Shown here piece by piece: positions 52,509 to 62,705 of a stretch of 64,000 nucleotides of DNA; positions within the stretch are counted from its first letter, which is position 1, and the number at the start of each line of letters is the position of its first letter. This stretch comes from Leishmania martiniquensis (lineage: Eukaryota; Euglenozoa; Kinetoplastea; Trypanosomatida; Trypanosomatidae), in contig NC_090157.1 of the NCBI RefSeq assembly GCF_017916325.1, positions 5,001 through 69,000 of the forward strand. The letters are read 5' to 3'. A program made the translations under genes and the position numbers. The notes below the pieces were generated by a model that ran no database searches, was not told the DNA's origin, and saw only the letters and a program-made list of their open reading frames with translations.

Positions 52509-53945
52509 CTAGCGGAAAGGCATCGACATCACGTAGAGGGGCTGACTCGGTGTGGGCTGTGGTGGCGGCGGCATCGACGTGGTCGACTGCGGTAAAATGT
52601 AGCAGTGACCGTTGAGGCCTTGCATCAACAGGTAAGAGTGGCTTAACAATGGCGAAGACTGCGATGGAATCGCCGGAAGGATCATCGAGTCCTGCGTGAA
52701 GTGCTGCAGCTGTGGCGGAGGCAACGACTGTGGCGCTGAGGTGCTGCTCGGCACCGCCCCCACTGTGTTCCAGGGGCTGGTCGGTGGCACAAAGACGTGG
52801 CTTCCCGGTGCGCTGAGGCCGCTGCTGCTGGGCTTTTGTATCGCCTTCGACTGAGGGGTAGAGGAATCTCGGTGGGAGCTGGACGAGCGCGAGGAAACCT
52901 TCGAATCCCCCTTCTTCTTGCCAGGGGCGCTGGCGTTGAGAGGAGTTTCGTGGGTGGTGGCGCTGATACGGCGCCCCGCGCGAGGCCTGCTGGACTCGCT
53001 GTTTGTGCCGGAGCTACCCATAGAGGAAGGGTCCGCGTCCGAGACTGCGTTTTCGGCGCGATCGCGGAACTTGAAGTGCACAACATGCACGAACTGACAG
53101 TCCTCGCCGAAGCAGCAGATGCCATTTTTCGAGTAGTGTGCGCAGTGCTGCATTGTGACGGTCGGCTGCTCGTTGCGCATGTACAGATTGAAGTACTCCT
53201 GCGCCCCGCGCGTCACAAACAGGGCGCTGCTGTCGTAGGTGTCGACCGGGGTCGGCGTGTTCGGCAGCGCTACTCGGAACTCGACACCAGATGGGAGAGT
53301 GGGGTACATCTTGGTGGAGGTCCACCGCGTGTGCAGTGTGTGGCGGAGGATGAGCTGGTCCGGCATGTAAAAACTCGTGGTCCCGTCCGAGGCGCTGCCT
53401 CCGCCGATGATGGAGTCGAGGGGGTTCGAGTCTTCGACAGTGCTCACGACCGAGGTGGAGTTGCCGGACGCCAGGGGCTCGTTCAGCCTCCTTGCGATAA
53501 TTTCCTCCGCCGGCGCCAGCATGACGAGATTCGGCGCGCCAGTGGCGTTGCTTGGCACCTGGTACGGAAGTGCGTCTTGTGCGTCCTCGACATTAAGAAC
53601 GCAGTGCACCTCTCGACATAGATGGCCGTTCATGCACTCCTTCATCTTGTTGTAATGAGAGCAAACGAAGAGCTTGCTGCGGCTCTTGTTCGGGCCGAGT
53701 TGGTTGTAGTCGTGCAGGTAGTCGAGAGTGCCGCGTGTGATTCTCACGTGGGCAGAGGCCACAGTGAAAAGGTGCTCCATGTCATGGCAAAGGAAGCGAA
53801 CGCAGAAGCCGCTCGGCAGTGGTATGTTTTGTATCTCACGCTCCGTCAGGGCTTCTAGATCGTCAATGAAGGGGATCTGAATCGTATCCCACTTCTTGCA
53901 GCGGACCTTCTTCGGCCGCGAGCTCGTGGAGGAGTGCGTAGACAT
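52509..53945 (-). CDS. CCCH zinc finger protein with two separated fingers
   Basis: This 478-aa protein has two canonical C-x8-C-x5-C-x3-H fingers: C95, C104, C110, H114 and C268, C277, C283, H287. Each is preceded by a similar block (LFVCSHYNKMKEC and MQHCAHYSKNGIC) and by an upstream region with PLPSGFCVRF or TLPSGVEFRV, so the protein looks like an internal duplication of a ~90-residue unit (about 25-120 and 205-295). The C-terminal ~180 residues are Ser/Pro/Gln-rich and probably disordered, ending PLYVMSMPFR. CCCH proteins of trypanosomatids usually bind 3' UTR elements and change mRNA stability or translation, the main level of gene control in these cells. The start at ATG 53945 is set by a splice acceptor (AG 53976-53977) that follows the pyrimidine run at about 53980-54000; the frame upstream has only a GTG. 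The specific ZC3H orthologue was not identified. Confidence 0.92.
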   Translation of the reverse strand: MSTHSSTSSRPKKVRCKKWDTIQIPFIDDLEALTEREIQNIPLPSGFCVRFLCHDMEHLFTVASAHVRITRGTLDYLHDYNQLGPNKSRSKLFVCSHYNKMKECMNGHLCREVHCVLNVEDAQDALPYQVPSNATGAPNLVMLAPAEEIIARRLNEPLASGNSTSVVSTVEDSNPLDSIIGGGSASDGTTSFYMPDQLILRHTLHTRWTSTKMYPTLPSGVEFRVALPNTPTPVDTYDSSALFVTRGAQEYFNLYMRNEQPTVTMQHCAHYSKNGICCFGEDCQFVHVVHFKFRDRAENAVSDADPSSMGSSGTNSESSRPRAGRRISATTHETPLNASAPGKKKGDSKVSSRSSSSHRDSSTPQSKAIQKPSSSGLSAPGSHVFVPPTSPWNTVGAVPSSTSAPQSLPPPQLQHFTQDSMILPAIPSQSSPLLSHSYLLMQGLNGHCYILPQSTTSMPPPPQPTPSQPLYVMSMPFR

Positions 53946-56625
53946 GATGAGTGCGGGGATGAGGAAGGCCGGCCGCTGTAAGTCCCAAGAGCACCGGAAA
54001 AGCACTGCTCAAGGCAAGGGAAAGCACAGTAGCAGCGACGCACAGCCCAAGAGCAGACAAGTCAAACTTGCCAAGGAACTTTCACCAAGAGAAAGAGAGA
54101 GATGACGGCGTGGATGGGGAGAAAAAGTGTCTGCGTATGTGTCGTGGCACTGTAGCGACAACAAAAAAATGAGATGCGATGAACGTGACCTTGGCGTGTG
54201 CAACGAAGAATTTACAACGGCACACAGACTAAATCCCGAGCAAGCGGACGGTCGACCCACAACAATGCAGCAGAGTAAAGCAAAAGACGAAAAAGCAACA
54301 GCGGTTGTGCAAAGTGGGCGCTGCGCTTCTTTTTTTGTGTGTGTGTGTGTGTTCGTTTGAGTAGGACGCTTTGTGTCGACACCTTTTTTTTTCATGTGGC
54401 TTTGATGCCTCTCTCTGCGCCGATCAGTCCACTTTTCCTTTTCGAATTTGACGTTGAGTTAATCTCCTCCTCCACAGCAGCGCTATAGCCGAGTGTGACA
54501 AAGGAGGTAAGAGAGCGCGAGCGCACAAAGACCGAAATAGAGACCGAAAAAAAAAGCGCTGATATGTGCAGAAAGCAAAGCAAAGATGATTGAAGACACC
54601 CTTCCCCCCCTCCCTCCCCCCTCACACGCACACACAAGTACAAGCCAACGTGGGGAGGTAGCCTCAGCGATGGTCTGATTATGCGCGTGGAGAGTGGGAT
54701 GGGTCAGGAAGGGAGCGGCGAGAGCCCGCGCAAACGAGCGAAAAGGTTCGAGGCGCAGAGCACACGCATGCGCGCCTACATCAAGACGCCAATGAGTGAC
54801 GATGGCAGCGAAGAGGAAAGATCTGCCCTGCCACCCCCCCAACACACACACACGCGCGCACGCACGAAAGAATAGAAGGACGAGGAGGAAAGAAGCCGCC
54901 ACGTCGAAGAGATACTGTGGCGCGTTTTGGGGAAGAGAAGAGAGAAGGACAGAGGGGGAGCGAACAAGAAAACGAAGCAGTTTGTGAGGGCGGGAGACCG
55001 CCGCCCACACGAAAAGAAGTCGAACAACACAGAGGAGACGAGGGAAGGGGACAAACGGCGCCGTGGAGAACAAGCGCGACAAGAGTGTACGCGCAAGCAC
55101 GCAAGCAAACAGAGAAGACAGCGACACAGCGGTGATGGTGGTAGGAGAGGAAGGGGAGGGGGAGAGAGAAGCAGCACTTGTCTGTAGCCGGACGTGTACC
55201 TACGGACACGCCAACAGAAAAGTGTCGCAAGCGTGCTACGGTGCAGAGAATAGCAGCACGCAAAAAAAAGGAGGCGGAAGAGCCCGTCCGCGACAGAAAA
55301 ATTGCCACGGCGCTGAGTCGTCGGCTCGTCAAGGAGAGAATGGGCGAGTGCCTGCGCAGCGCAGAGGAGAACAAGTGACGACGATGCTGATCGAAGAAGG
55401 GGAGCCTTCAAGGGCATCAAAAAACACCGGAAATAAAGCCTCGAGAGAGAGAGACGAAGACAGAGTGGGAGGGGCTGGTGTGGAGTGCGTGAGTGAAGGA
55501 GGCCCGCGCGAGAGGTAAGATTCCGCGTCGACGCGGTCATGAGACGGGTGCGTTATCCCCGAAATTAAAAAACATATATTTAAAGCCAAGGCGAAAGGAG
55601 ACGGTGCAATGGACAGACAGACAGAAAAGGATGCGATGGTGACCGAGAGAGAGAGGCAGGGGTTACCGATGTCCATGACGCTGCAGATAACATCCATCCG
55701 TCATTTTCTTTGCACCTACACTTCTCTGGGCATGAAATGCCGGGAAAGCGGAGCACGCGCGGTTGGCAGGAAGCTGAACCGACAGGGAGCTGCCGAGACG
55801 GAGGGAGGGCGGATAACCGCTTTGTATGCTAAGTGTGCGCTTGAAGCACCGCCTGTCGCGCCTGTTCCCAATAAGGTGCGCTTACTCCTCCCCATCCACA
55901 AACACCCCCCACACACACAAAAAAAAACGGCTGCACCACGAAGCGCGGATGCGCTCACCTCTGCGTGGGCGCCTTTCCCGACAAACGGCATCGGGGGAGG
56001 GGAAGGCGCCGCTTCCCAATCGCGCAGGGGCGGCATTCCTTTATTGTTTTTTTATTTGGTTTGCTTTTGAGTGCTCGCGTTTCAAAAATGTGCGGTGGCA
56101 CGACCGAAGCTCGACCAGATCCGTCGAGGGGCGTACAGGGGATGGGGGGAGCGCCGACTTCGCCAAACAGACAAAAATGAGGAGCGAAACCGACCACAGA
56201 ACAGGGGGAGAAGAAGCTGTAGCGACTCCTGGGGAAGTACATCAATGACATCGCGCAGCAACACCTCGCCTACCCTCGTTCCACCTTCCTTCTTCCACCG
56301 TGGTCACCCCATCCACCCCCCAACTCACAGGCACATATTTGTCTCCCGTCATGTTTGAATGCCTCAGTTGCTCAGGCAGATGTAGGCAAACATAACAACA
56401 TGAAGGCATCGTGACAGAGGCAAGAGCGGAAGGGCGGGGAGGGGGGCACGGGAGATGATGCAGGTGGGACTGGTAAGGTAGGCGGTGGAAAGCAGCGCGG
56501 AGGGAGAGCTCAAGCGAGAAAAACGCGCGAGTACGCATTCCGTCGGCAATGAGGATGACGAGCAGAGTCGCCCTCACGATCAAAAAAAAAGAGGCACTAC
56601 CCGAAGAGAAAGAGAAAGCGCCATG
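53946..56625. other. 2.7 kb spacer between the ubiquitin-like/BAG gene and the CCCH gene
   Basis: This is purine-rich on the plus strand (54.5-55.5 kb especially), with GT and CA repeats near 54337-54352 and 54843-54856. The minus-strand frames here (such as 54776-55540) are Leu/Ser/Arg/Cys-rich by-products of pyrimidine-rich sequence. No gene or RNA was recognised. Confidence 0.6.
53976..54005 (-). promoter_or_regulatory. trans-splice acceptor for the CCCH gene
   Basis: The minus strand reads tgcttttccggtgctcttgg, then gacttACAG, with AG at 53976-53977, about 30 nt before ATG 53945. It lies inside the longer open frame and so excludes the upstream extension. Confidence 0.55.
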
Positions 56626-57981
56626 TCACGACACTTTCACATCTACACCCAACGCGTCCTGCAGTGATGTAATGTGCTTCACCGCGTCTTTGCGTCGCTG
56701 TCGCCACTCACCCTCCAGCGATTGGAGCCCGTCTGTGCGAAACAAGATACGCATCAGCTCCTCATAATACCCCTTCCGCTGCAGATCCGTCAGCGTCGAG
56801 CTCATGGCGCGCTCAATGACGGCGGTGTCCTCTTCGATCTCCAGCAGCGTTATCTTCTCGGCGTTGCTGTAATCACCCGCCGCGATGAAGACGCGAGCGT
56901 CGCTGCGGATACCGCTGTCGAACAGCTTTGAATGCGGCGCCTTCGGCAGAACCTTGCCGCGGTACACGACTTGCGCCTCCGGTGTGAGAGCAGGTACCGT
57001 GGCGGTTATGGCCATGATTAAATCGGACACGGAGGAATCACCGTTTATCAGCACCGGCACCACCTGCCGGAGAGATGGGATGTGGCACTCAACCGTCAGC
57101 CGCACCCGCTGGCGCTGGTTGTCGTCGCTATTACTGCCTTCACCGGTGGGCGCCTCGGCGGCCGTGCTTGTTCGCGCGCTGCTCGGGGAGTTGGCCGCCT
57201 GCGACGGCGCGGCGCTAGAGGGGGCCGCGGGCACGTCCCTGGGCCCCTCTGGCCATGAAGAGGAGTGCTGCCCTGCTCCTGATAATGCCCGGGCACTCCC
57301 TGGAGCGGGCGAGGTATCGTTACTGGTGGCAGCTGGCGGTGGCGGGGATGGGACGGGATGCAGGCTTGCGGTAGCCGAGGTACTCTCCGCTTTCGTGGTA
57401 CAGCTGTGTGATCCAGTGGACTCCGTGCTTCTGGAGCGGACCTGACGGGCCGAATACTTGGGCCGCTGCTTGACAAATGTGCTGTGGCCCTTCCTTTTCA
57501 GGGTCTCCACGGACGGTTCTGTAGGGCTCACCTTGCCCTTTGCGGCGTTCGTGTTGGTCGACATCACGTCAGCAGCCTTGTTTTTGCGCACGGCGTCCGT
57601 GCTAGTGCTGACGGCCGGAGAGCGATCGGCCGTTGGATATGGCGGCTCAGAAGGAGGCGGTTGTTGATGTTGCTGCTTCTGCGGAGGCTGATGGGCGACG
57701 GCAGCCTGCCGCGGGGGCAGTGACTGGCGCTGCGGCTGTGTGTCAGCGGGGATGGCAATCATGAGAGAGCCGAAGGGGTAATCGCACACGTATGATTTGT
57801 CATCAGCGATGAACCCGTTGTACAGGAGACGTGTGTTGGGATCGTAGCCGTACTCTTCGATGAGAAATTTGCGCAGCTCCCCGACCAGACACGTGACGGG
57901 GAGAGCGAGGTCGATGGTCTCACCGCGCGTGGATCGAATTTGAGCTTTGGTTTGCTCTGGCTGATATCCGTAGTAGGTCAT
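56626..57981 (-). CDS. protein with two ubiquitin-like domains and a possible BAG domain
   Basis: This 451-aa protein starts with a ubiquitin-like fold (about 10-78: AQIRSTRGETIDLALP...LLYNGFIADDKSYVCDYPF). A long Pro/Gln/Ser/Thr-rich linker (about 80-290) follows, then a second ubiquitin-like domain (292-370: VRLTVECHI...VVYRGKVLPKAPHSKLFDSGIRSDARVFIA). The end is a helical region (375-447: EKITLLEIEEDTAVIERAM...YYEELMRILFRTDGLQSLEGEWRQRRKDAVKHITSLQDAL) that looks like a BAG domain, the Hsp70 nucleotide-exchange module. The UBL-then-BAG order is that of BAG1, which links Hsp70 to the proteasome. BAG membership is my inference from helix pattern and order; the ubiquitin-like calls are firmer. 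Neither UBL ends in GG, so it is not a processed modifier. ATG 57981 is only 4 nt from an AG acceptor (57986-57987). Confidence 0.8.
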   Translation of the reverse strand: MTYYGYQPEQTKAQIRSTRGETIDLALPVTCLVGELRKFLIEEYGYDPNTRLLYNGFIADDKSYVCDYPFGSLMIAIPADTQPQRQSLPPRQAAVAHQPPQKQQHQQPPPSEPPYPTADRSPAVSTSTDAVRKNKAADVMSTNTNAAKGKVSPTEPSVETLKRKGHSTFVKQRPKYSARQVRSRSTESTGSHSCTTKAESTSATASLHPVPSPPPPAATSNDTSPAPGSARALSGAGQHSSSWPEGPRDVPAAPSSAAPSQAANSPSSARTSTAAEAPTGEGSNSDDNQRQRVRLTVECHIPSLRQVVPVLINGDSSVSDLIMAITATVPALTPEAQVVYRGKVLPKAPHSKLFDSGIRSDARVFIAAGDYSNAEKITLLEIEEDTAVIERAMSSTLTDLQRKGYYEELMRILFRTDGLQSLEGEWRQRRKDAVKHITSLQDALGVDVKVS

Positions 57982-58966
57982 GGCGCTAAACACACACACA
58001 CAAAGGGAAGGGGAAAAGACTGAGTAAGGGGAGGGCACTCACGGCCGGCGTGCGGAGACTCAGTGGATGAGGAGGGGGAGGGCACTCACAGCCAGGAGGT
58101 CGCCAAAGAGCAAAGGAGGGGGATTAACAGGGACACACATTCAGGCGCAGAGAGAGAGAACACAAAGACTGCGGCAATGACAATGGCGACGCAAGCGAGA
58201 CGTCGCTGATAGAGTGCCAAAGGGGTACAGCGACAGCTGACGGAGAGCACCACACGCAGGGAAGGATAAGAAAGACTGTTGCGTAAATCACACACCACAA
58301 GTGGCGAGCAGCTGCACAACCAAAGAAAACAGCCACACAAGGGAAAAGCGTGGTTTGGTGGCACGGGCCTACCGAGCGCCGCCCAGAACTGTAGCGATAC
58401 CGTAAACGCTATGAAGCGGCAGAAAGCTCTGATGTAGCAGCCGTGCTCAATCTTTCCTGCTGCCGACGCTCCTTCCTTGATGCTGCGTCCTTTTCTACCA
58501 GGAACTTGCGGCGGAAAGGCGTACAAGGCGGACGAGATGAGCAGGAAACAGTATATACGTTTTTTTTTGCTGTATGGCGTGATGGAGGGGGGTGAAAGAC
58601 TGCTGTGCTCGCAGTTTGACCACCGCCAACGCACGGGGGAGCGTGTCTCAGAGAAGAGAAGTGCAGCATAGAGGTGAAAGTCTGTGTTGTTGCCACGCCA
58701 GGTGAATAGGCGACGACGCAGCAGCACTGCCGAAGGAAAGCGGCTAGCGGCGGGTATGTATGCAGTTCTGTCACACCCTCGAGCGCGTCCCCCCCGCGCT
58801 CCTGTAGACAGGAAGACGAGAAGTGGCTAAAGAGATTTGCGAAACGCGTGTGCCCTACCGGCGCCCCCCCCCCTGAGCACCGCACCCGTTTACCGTTATT
58901 TGGGCATCTTGCGGAAGCTCATAGGCAACCGACACAAAAGCGGGCAGTTCTTCTATTTTCAATTCG
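57982..58966. other. spacer between the Dcc1-like and ubiquitin-like/BAG genes
   Basis: This holds the Dcc1-like gene's 3' UTR and the leader of the next gene. A 15-nt pyrimidine word (GTGAGTGCCCTCCCC on the minus strand) is present twice, ending near 58028 and 58076, about 48 nt apart. No gene was recognised. Confidence 0.55.
57986..58024 (-). promoter_or_regulatory. trans-splice acceptor with a very short leader, ubiquitin-like/BAG gene
   Basis: A strong pyrimidine and GT tract (agtcttttccccttcccttt, then a TG repeat) ends in TTTAG, with AG at 57986-57987, 4 nt before ATG 57981. An AG at about 58020, upstream of the C/T tract, is the only nearby alternative. Confidence 0.5.
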
Positions 58967-60373
58967 TCAAGCGAGCGGGGCATATTGCACAGGTTGCCCT
59001 GGTATTCGGTACTCTCGCGCGTGGCGCACGATGACGTGCTCAAAGCATTGATCTGGTGGAACCAGGGCGCAAAGGTACTCCTTTAGTTCCATCTGGTCCC
59101 AACGCTGTGGGCGTAGCTCGAAGAGTGTGCGGAGGCGTGCGGCAAAGTCATTGCTGAGGGATTCCTTTGGCAGCCACCAAGCCGTACCGTGCACACTGCC
59201 ACCAACACCGCCCCCGCTGAGCGGCTCTACCACCACGTAGCCGCGCAGCTTCTCCATGAGCGTCTGCTGAGCCCCTATCGCACAGCGGTGCGGGATGCCC
59301 GCCACGCCAAAGAGGGACGATGGAATCGCATCCATCCACGCCTTCGTGAACGTCTCTAGTGGCAACCCGCAGGCGACCTCGCCTGTGCCCAGGGCTCGGA
59401 AGACGACGTCGTGGTGGGCATCAAACACACCACCGGCGAGGCCCAACAGCACTCGCGGCAGGTTAAGTAGCCCCGGCATTCCCAGAAGCGTCACAGAGCC
59501 GTCGTCCTGCGACGCTTCACTGATGCCTTGCGGCGCGCCGTAAACGGCCTCCAGAGAACGTAGCACCACTTCTGGGTAGACGGACGGACAGAGGTGTTGT
59601 CGCGCGGCTGCCCAGGAGGCATCGCGCGCCTCCAAGGCGTCGAGAAACGTCAGCACTGCCGTTAACGACTCATACGCGAGGGAAGGGTGCAGAAGGCGGA
59701 CGAGACCGCGGTGCACTACCGCGCCGATGCTCTGCAGGACGCTGGCGAGTTCAGTAGGACTGCTCCGAAACGTTCGAGCAAGCTGCGCAAAAGAGTATCC
59801 ACGCCCTGTTGGGGCCGCGGTGCCCTCGAGCTCTTCGATTGTCAGGTAGGATTCACCCAGCACAGCCACCACGTTCACCTGCGGCTGAGCGGCATGACTA
59901 TCAAACATGCGGCTCAGGGAAGCGACGACCACGTCATCTGCGTTTTGACGGACGTTCGATAGGAGCTGAGGAGAAACAGCCGACGCTGTCACTGTGCCGT
60001 CAACGCTGCAGGCAGCAGAGCACCTACCTCGAGACTCACGGATGGCAGATCGGCCGGCGCGGTTGAGCCGCCGCACTGCAAGCAGCATTGAGTTCGAGTA
60101 CTCAACACGGCGGACGGAACGGGTCGACCGTGCGTCATGCAGACAGAGCTGTTCACCACCCTTCATGACAAAGGCAATAGAGAAGTCATCGCCACGTGCT
60201 GTTGCTGCAGGAGGCGAGGAGTCGCGTGCTTTCTTGCGACTCACCAAACGACGGTTAGTGGACGGGCCAGGGTACACCTGCTCCTCTAACTGCCTCACCC
60301 ACGCATCCTCTACAGAGAGAAGTCGGTACTCGTGCCGGGACGCGAAGTTCGAGCGGATAAATATGTGATCCAT
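58967..60373 (-). CDS. DCC1: sister chromatid cohesion protein Dcc1-like
   Basis: This 468-aa protein fits the Dcc1 (DSCC1) family, a subunit of the alternative clamp loader Ctf18-RFC together with Ctf8, which handles PCNA and supports sister chromatid cohesion. Supporting segments are VEYSNSMLLAV (90-100), matching the Dcc1 SNS-LLL strand; the middle winged-helix region with SFAQLARTFRSSPTELASVLQSIGAV; and the C-terminal WWLPKESLSNDFAARLRTLFELRPQRWDQMELKEYLCAL..., matching the family's LP...RF..LF..R..W...EL.PY pattern. It is longer than human DSCC1 (393 aa), with extra low-complexity stretches at 40-62 and 100-145. ATG 60373 is the first ATG and directly follows AG sites. Identity is good at family level, but the N-terminal half is divergent. 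Confidence 0.82.
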   Translation of the reverse strand: MDHIFIRSNFASRHEYRLLSVEDAWVRQLEEQVYPGPSTNRRLVSRKKARDSSPPAATARGDDFSIAFVMKGGEQLCLHDARSTRSVRRVEYSNSMLLAVRRLNRAGRSAIRESRGRCSAACSVDGTVTASAVSPQLLSNVRQNADDVVVASLSRMFDSHAAQPQVNVVAVLGESYLTIEELEGTAAPTGRGYSFAQLARTFRSSPTELASVLQSIGAVVHRGLVRLLHPSLAYESLTAVLTFLDALEARDASWAAARQHLCPSVYPEVVLRSLEAVYGAPQGISEASQDDGSVTLLGMPGLLNLPRVLLGLAGGVFDAHHDVVFRALGTGEVACGLPLETFTKAWMDAIPSSLFGVAGIPHRCAIGAQQTLMEKLRGYVVVEPLSGGGVGGSVHGTAWWLPKESLSNDFAARLRTLFELRPQRWDQMELKEYLCALVPPDQCFEHVIVRHAREYRIPGQPVQYAPLA

Positions 60374-61209
60374 CTACGCTTTACCAACAGCGCGCGCGGT
60401 GATGGTAGTCGCGCCAAAAACGATGGGCGCAGAAGGCTGAGCGGAGCCTGCGTCTCTCTCCTTTGCTGAGTATCTGTTTCTGCCGCCAGCACGCCGATGC
60501 GTGTATCTTCGATTAGCCGCGAGCGCCTGAGTGGAGAAGACAGCATACCATTGACGTATCCTTCTCCTTCCCCCCCCCCTCTGTCGCTATGTAGCCTCCT
60601 GATCGAGCTGGTGCTTCACCACGGTCTACGCGCACAAGTAGTAATCCGCGGCACGCTAGATGTGAACCAGCGAACGTCGCTATTCAGGATAGAAGAAGAG
60701 CGCAAGAGGAGCCGACTCCGTGCGAGTGGTTGGGGTCGATGGGTAACGAGAGAGAAAATCGTGCGCCCCCCGTTCCGCTAAGTAAGAGCGAGGTGCCACA
60801 GTAAGAAGTCTAGAAGAACAACTCAGAAAAAAAAGGAAACGCGGCGCGCACAAATTTAGTAAAACGTGCAAGTCCAGAGAAAGAGAGAATAGAGAGAGAG
60901 GGCATTGGATACGAATACACAATTAGCGGGCGGACGCTTTCGCCAGATGGAACGACTGTAGCGAAAGCCGTGTTGGCAGCGCCAAACCTTCGTCGCAAGC
61001 AAGTGAGAAGTTGAAGAAGTCGCCGGTGCCGCTAAGGCACCCCAAGAACACCACCCCCACCACGCTGTCGCCGCTTTCACCAAAGGTTGCCTATTGCGCG
61101 CTAGATGAAACTCACAGCAAGAAACACAGATCAGCACAATCCACTGAAAGTTTCAAACTTAAGCGCCAGCAATCTGTTAAAGAGTTGCTTTTTCTCTTTC
61201 AGTGCGCCC

Positions 61210-61660
61210 ATTCCCCCTGCCATACAACACACACACACACACATGCACGTGAGCCGAATGTCACTCGGCCCCCTCCCCCAACCCACCACGTCACAGGCCC
61301 CATTGCATAGTGCAAAGCAGCCCTCGGCACGCGGTGCAGCAATGCGCCAACGCGTTCCTCGGAGCACGCACCCCTGCCTCGTACCCTACCCACGCCCCTG
61401 AGCAGAGGGAGGGGGAGGGGCGGGTGCGAGTCACGCGAGTCACGCTGGCCTTTTGCCTGGCATAAGGGATGGCGCAAATGTGTGCACTGCCGCAGGCCCG
61501 TGGCCCTGCCACCACCAGAGGGGCGGCTCGGCATCGAATAGGGGAGGGAGGGGGGGTGAAGGGCTGCTTGGCCTCCACACGGCGTGTGGGCACAGGGACA
61601 CACTCCCCCGACGATCACCGGGGTGAGAAAGATATATATTTTTCTTTTCCAAATGTTGTT
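61210..61660 (-). mobile_element. candidate SIDER-like element (non-coding)
   Basis: This GC-rich block carries the word ATGGCGCAAATGTG (61469-61482, plus strand), nearly identical to the words at 19394 and 6747. Read on the minus strand it lies directly downstream of the relic at 61675-62229, so the two may belong to one element. A T-rich plus-strand run (about 61630-61645, A-rich on the minus strand) sits at the boundary and could be the remains of a poly-A tail. Confidence 0.3.
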
Positions 61661-61674
61661 CAACCGCGAAGTAG

Positions 61675-62229
61675 TCAACAAATAGTTGTATACAGCCGCA
61701 GCTCAGCAGTCTCGGCGGCACTATGGCTGCATCCGGGTCGCCTGTGCCGGCGCGTCCGCCGCTGAGGCGGGCCACGCGCCTCGCGGAGCCTGCTAGTTCC
61801 TCCTCGTCCCTTCGTCGTATACCGGCCGCGCGGACTGCGCCAGGCGAACTTGCGTGGGCTGCACACCATCACTCCGCCGGACTGCTCCCAGGGTCCTGCT
61901 TGAGCGCGGAAGCAGTTGTGCCGGTCGTGCGGCGAGTAGAGGGGGGAGTGAGGCGCATGCCGGACGAGTCCGAGACGGAAGTCGGCCAGCCTCAAACCGC
62001 GGCCCTCCGAGACCGTGCACACGGCCTGGACGTCATGCTTCTCCCTCAGGCGCATCAGCTCGTGGCATTCCACAAAGTGGTGTGGCGATCCGCCACGCTG
62101 GAGTTCGGTAGACTCGACGATGCGATTCGCGGTGTTGCTTCCATGCGTGCGGCGCACGCACCTTATCCCTCTACCCGGCCACCGGTGGGGGACGCCGCGC
62201 ACGCCGCACCCATGCGCATCAGCGCTCAC
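61675..62229 (-). mobile_element. candidate degenerate non-LTR retroposon relic (DIRE/SIDER-like)
   Basis: The minus-strand frame (184 codons) contains GGSPHHFVECHELMRLREKH (about 62095-62036), which resembles the H-(F/L)-x-x-C-P-x-L-x-x-L-R zinc-binding tail that follows RNase H in ingi-clade retroposon proteins. The rest is Arg-rich and degenerate. On the minus strand the block is followed by an A-rich segment (complement of about 61626-61650), as expected at a retroposon 3' end. Length of about 0.55 kb matches short degenerate elements known from Leishmania. It is possible but less likely that this is an unrelated small gene. Confidence 0.45.
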
Positions 62230-62705
62230 GGGTACTGATGTTCTCGCGCCTCTTTTTTTTCCTCACCTCTGGTGTGCTGACTGCTGACTACAGCTATTGT
62301 TATGCACTATAAGTTGTCAGCAGCTGTGGAGTGTGTGTGTGCACAGCTCCACGTTCGTTGGGTACTGGCATGCCTCTGGACGGCGTTGCCCCGTGGGGAG
62401 TCGGCTGTATTGATCCGCTATCGTTGACGAGGTCACTGCGCACGCGTACGACGGGCTTCTCCAGTCGCATGTGCGTAGGCGGGGAAGAGGAGCTCCTTAG
62501 AGGCTGTGACGGCATGAACACTCCACTCTCTTCTGAAGCGGCATGCCTGCAAAGCTGTCGGTGTGCGAAGCATGATTTTCCCCGCTGCTAGCGAGGCCAC
62601 TACGCATGAGGAGCTCACGGCCCGCCTTTTCTAAGGGAGACAGAGGGCAGAAAGGACGGCGACAAAGAACAGAGAGGGAAAGGCCTCCTACCGGGCTCGG
62701 CGAAG

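Noticed and set aside
61723..62238. Plus-strand 171-aa open frame as a gene
   Set aside because: It runs against all neighbours, has no motif, and is the mirror of the minus-strand retroposon-like frame in a GC-rich block where long frames arise by chance.
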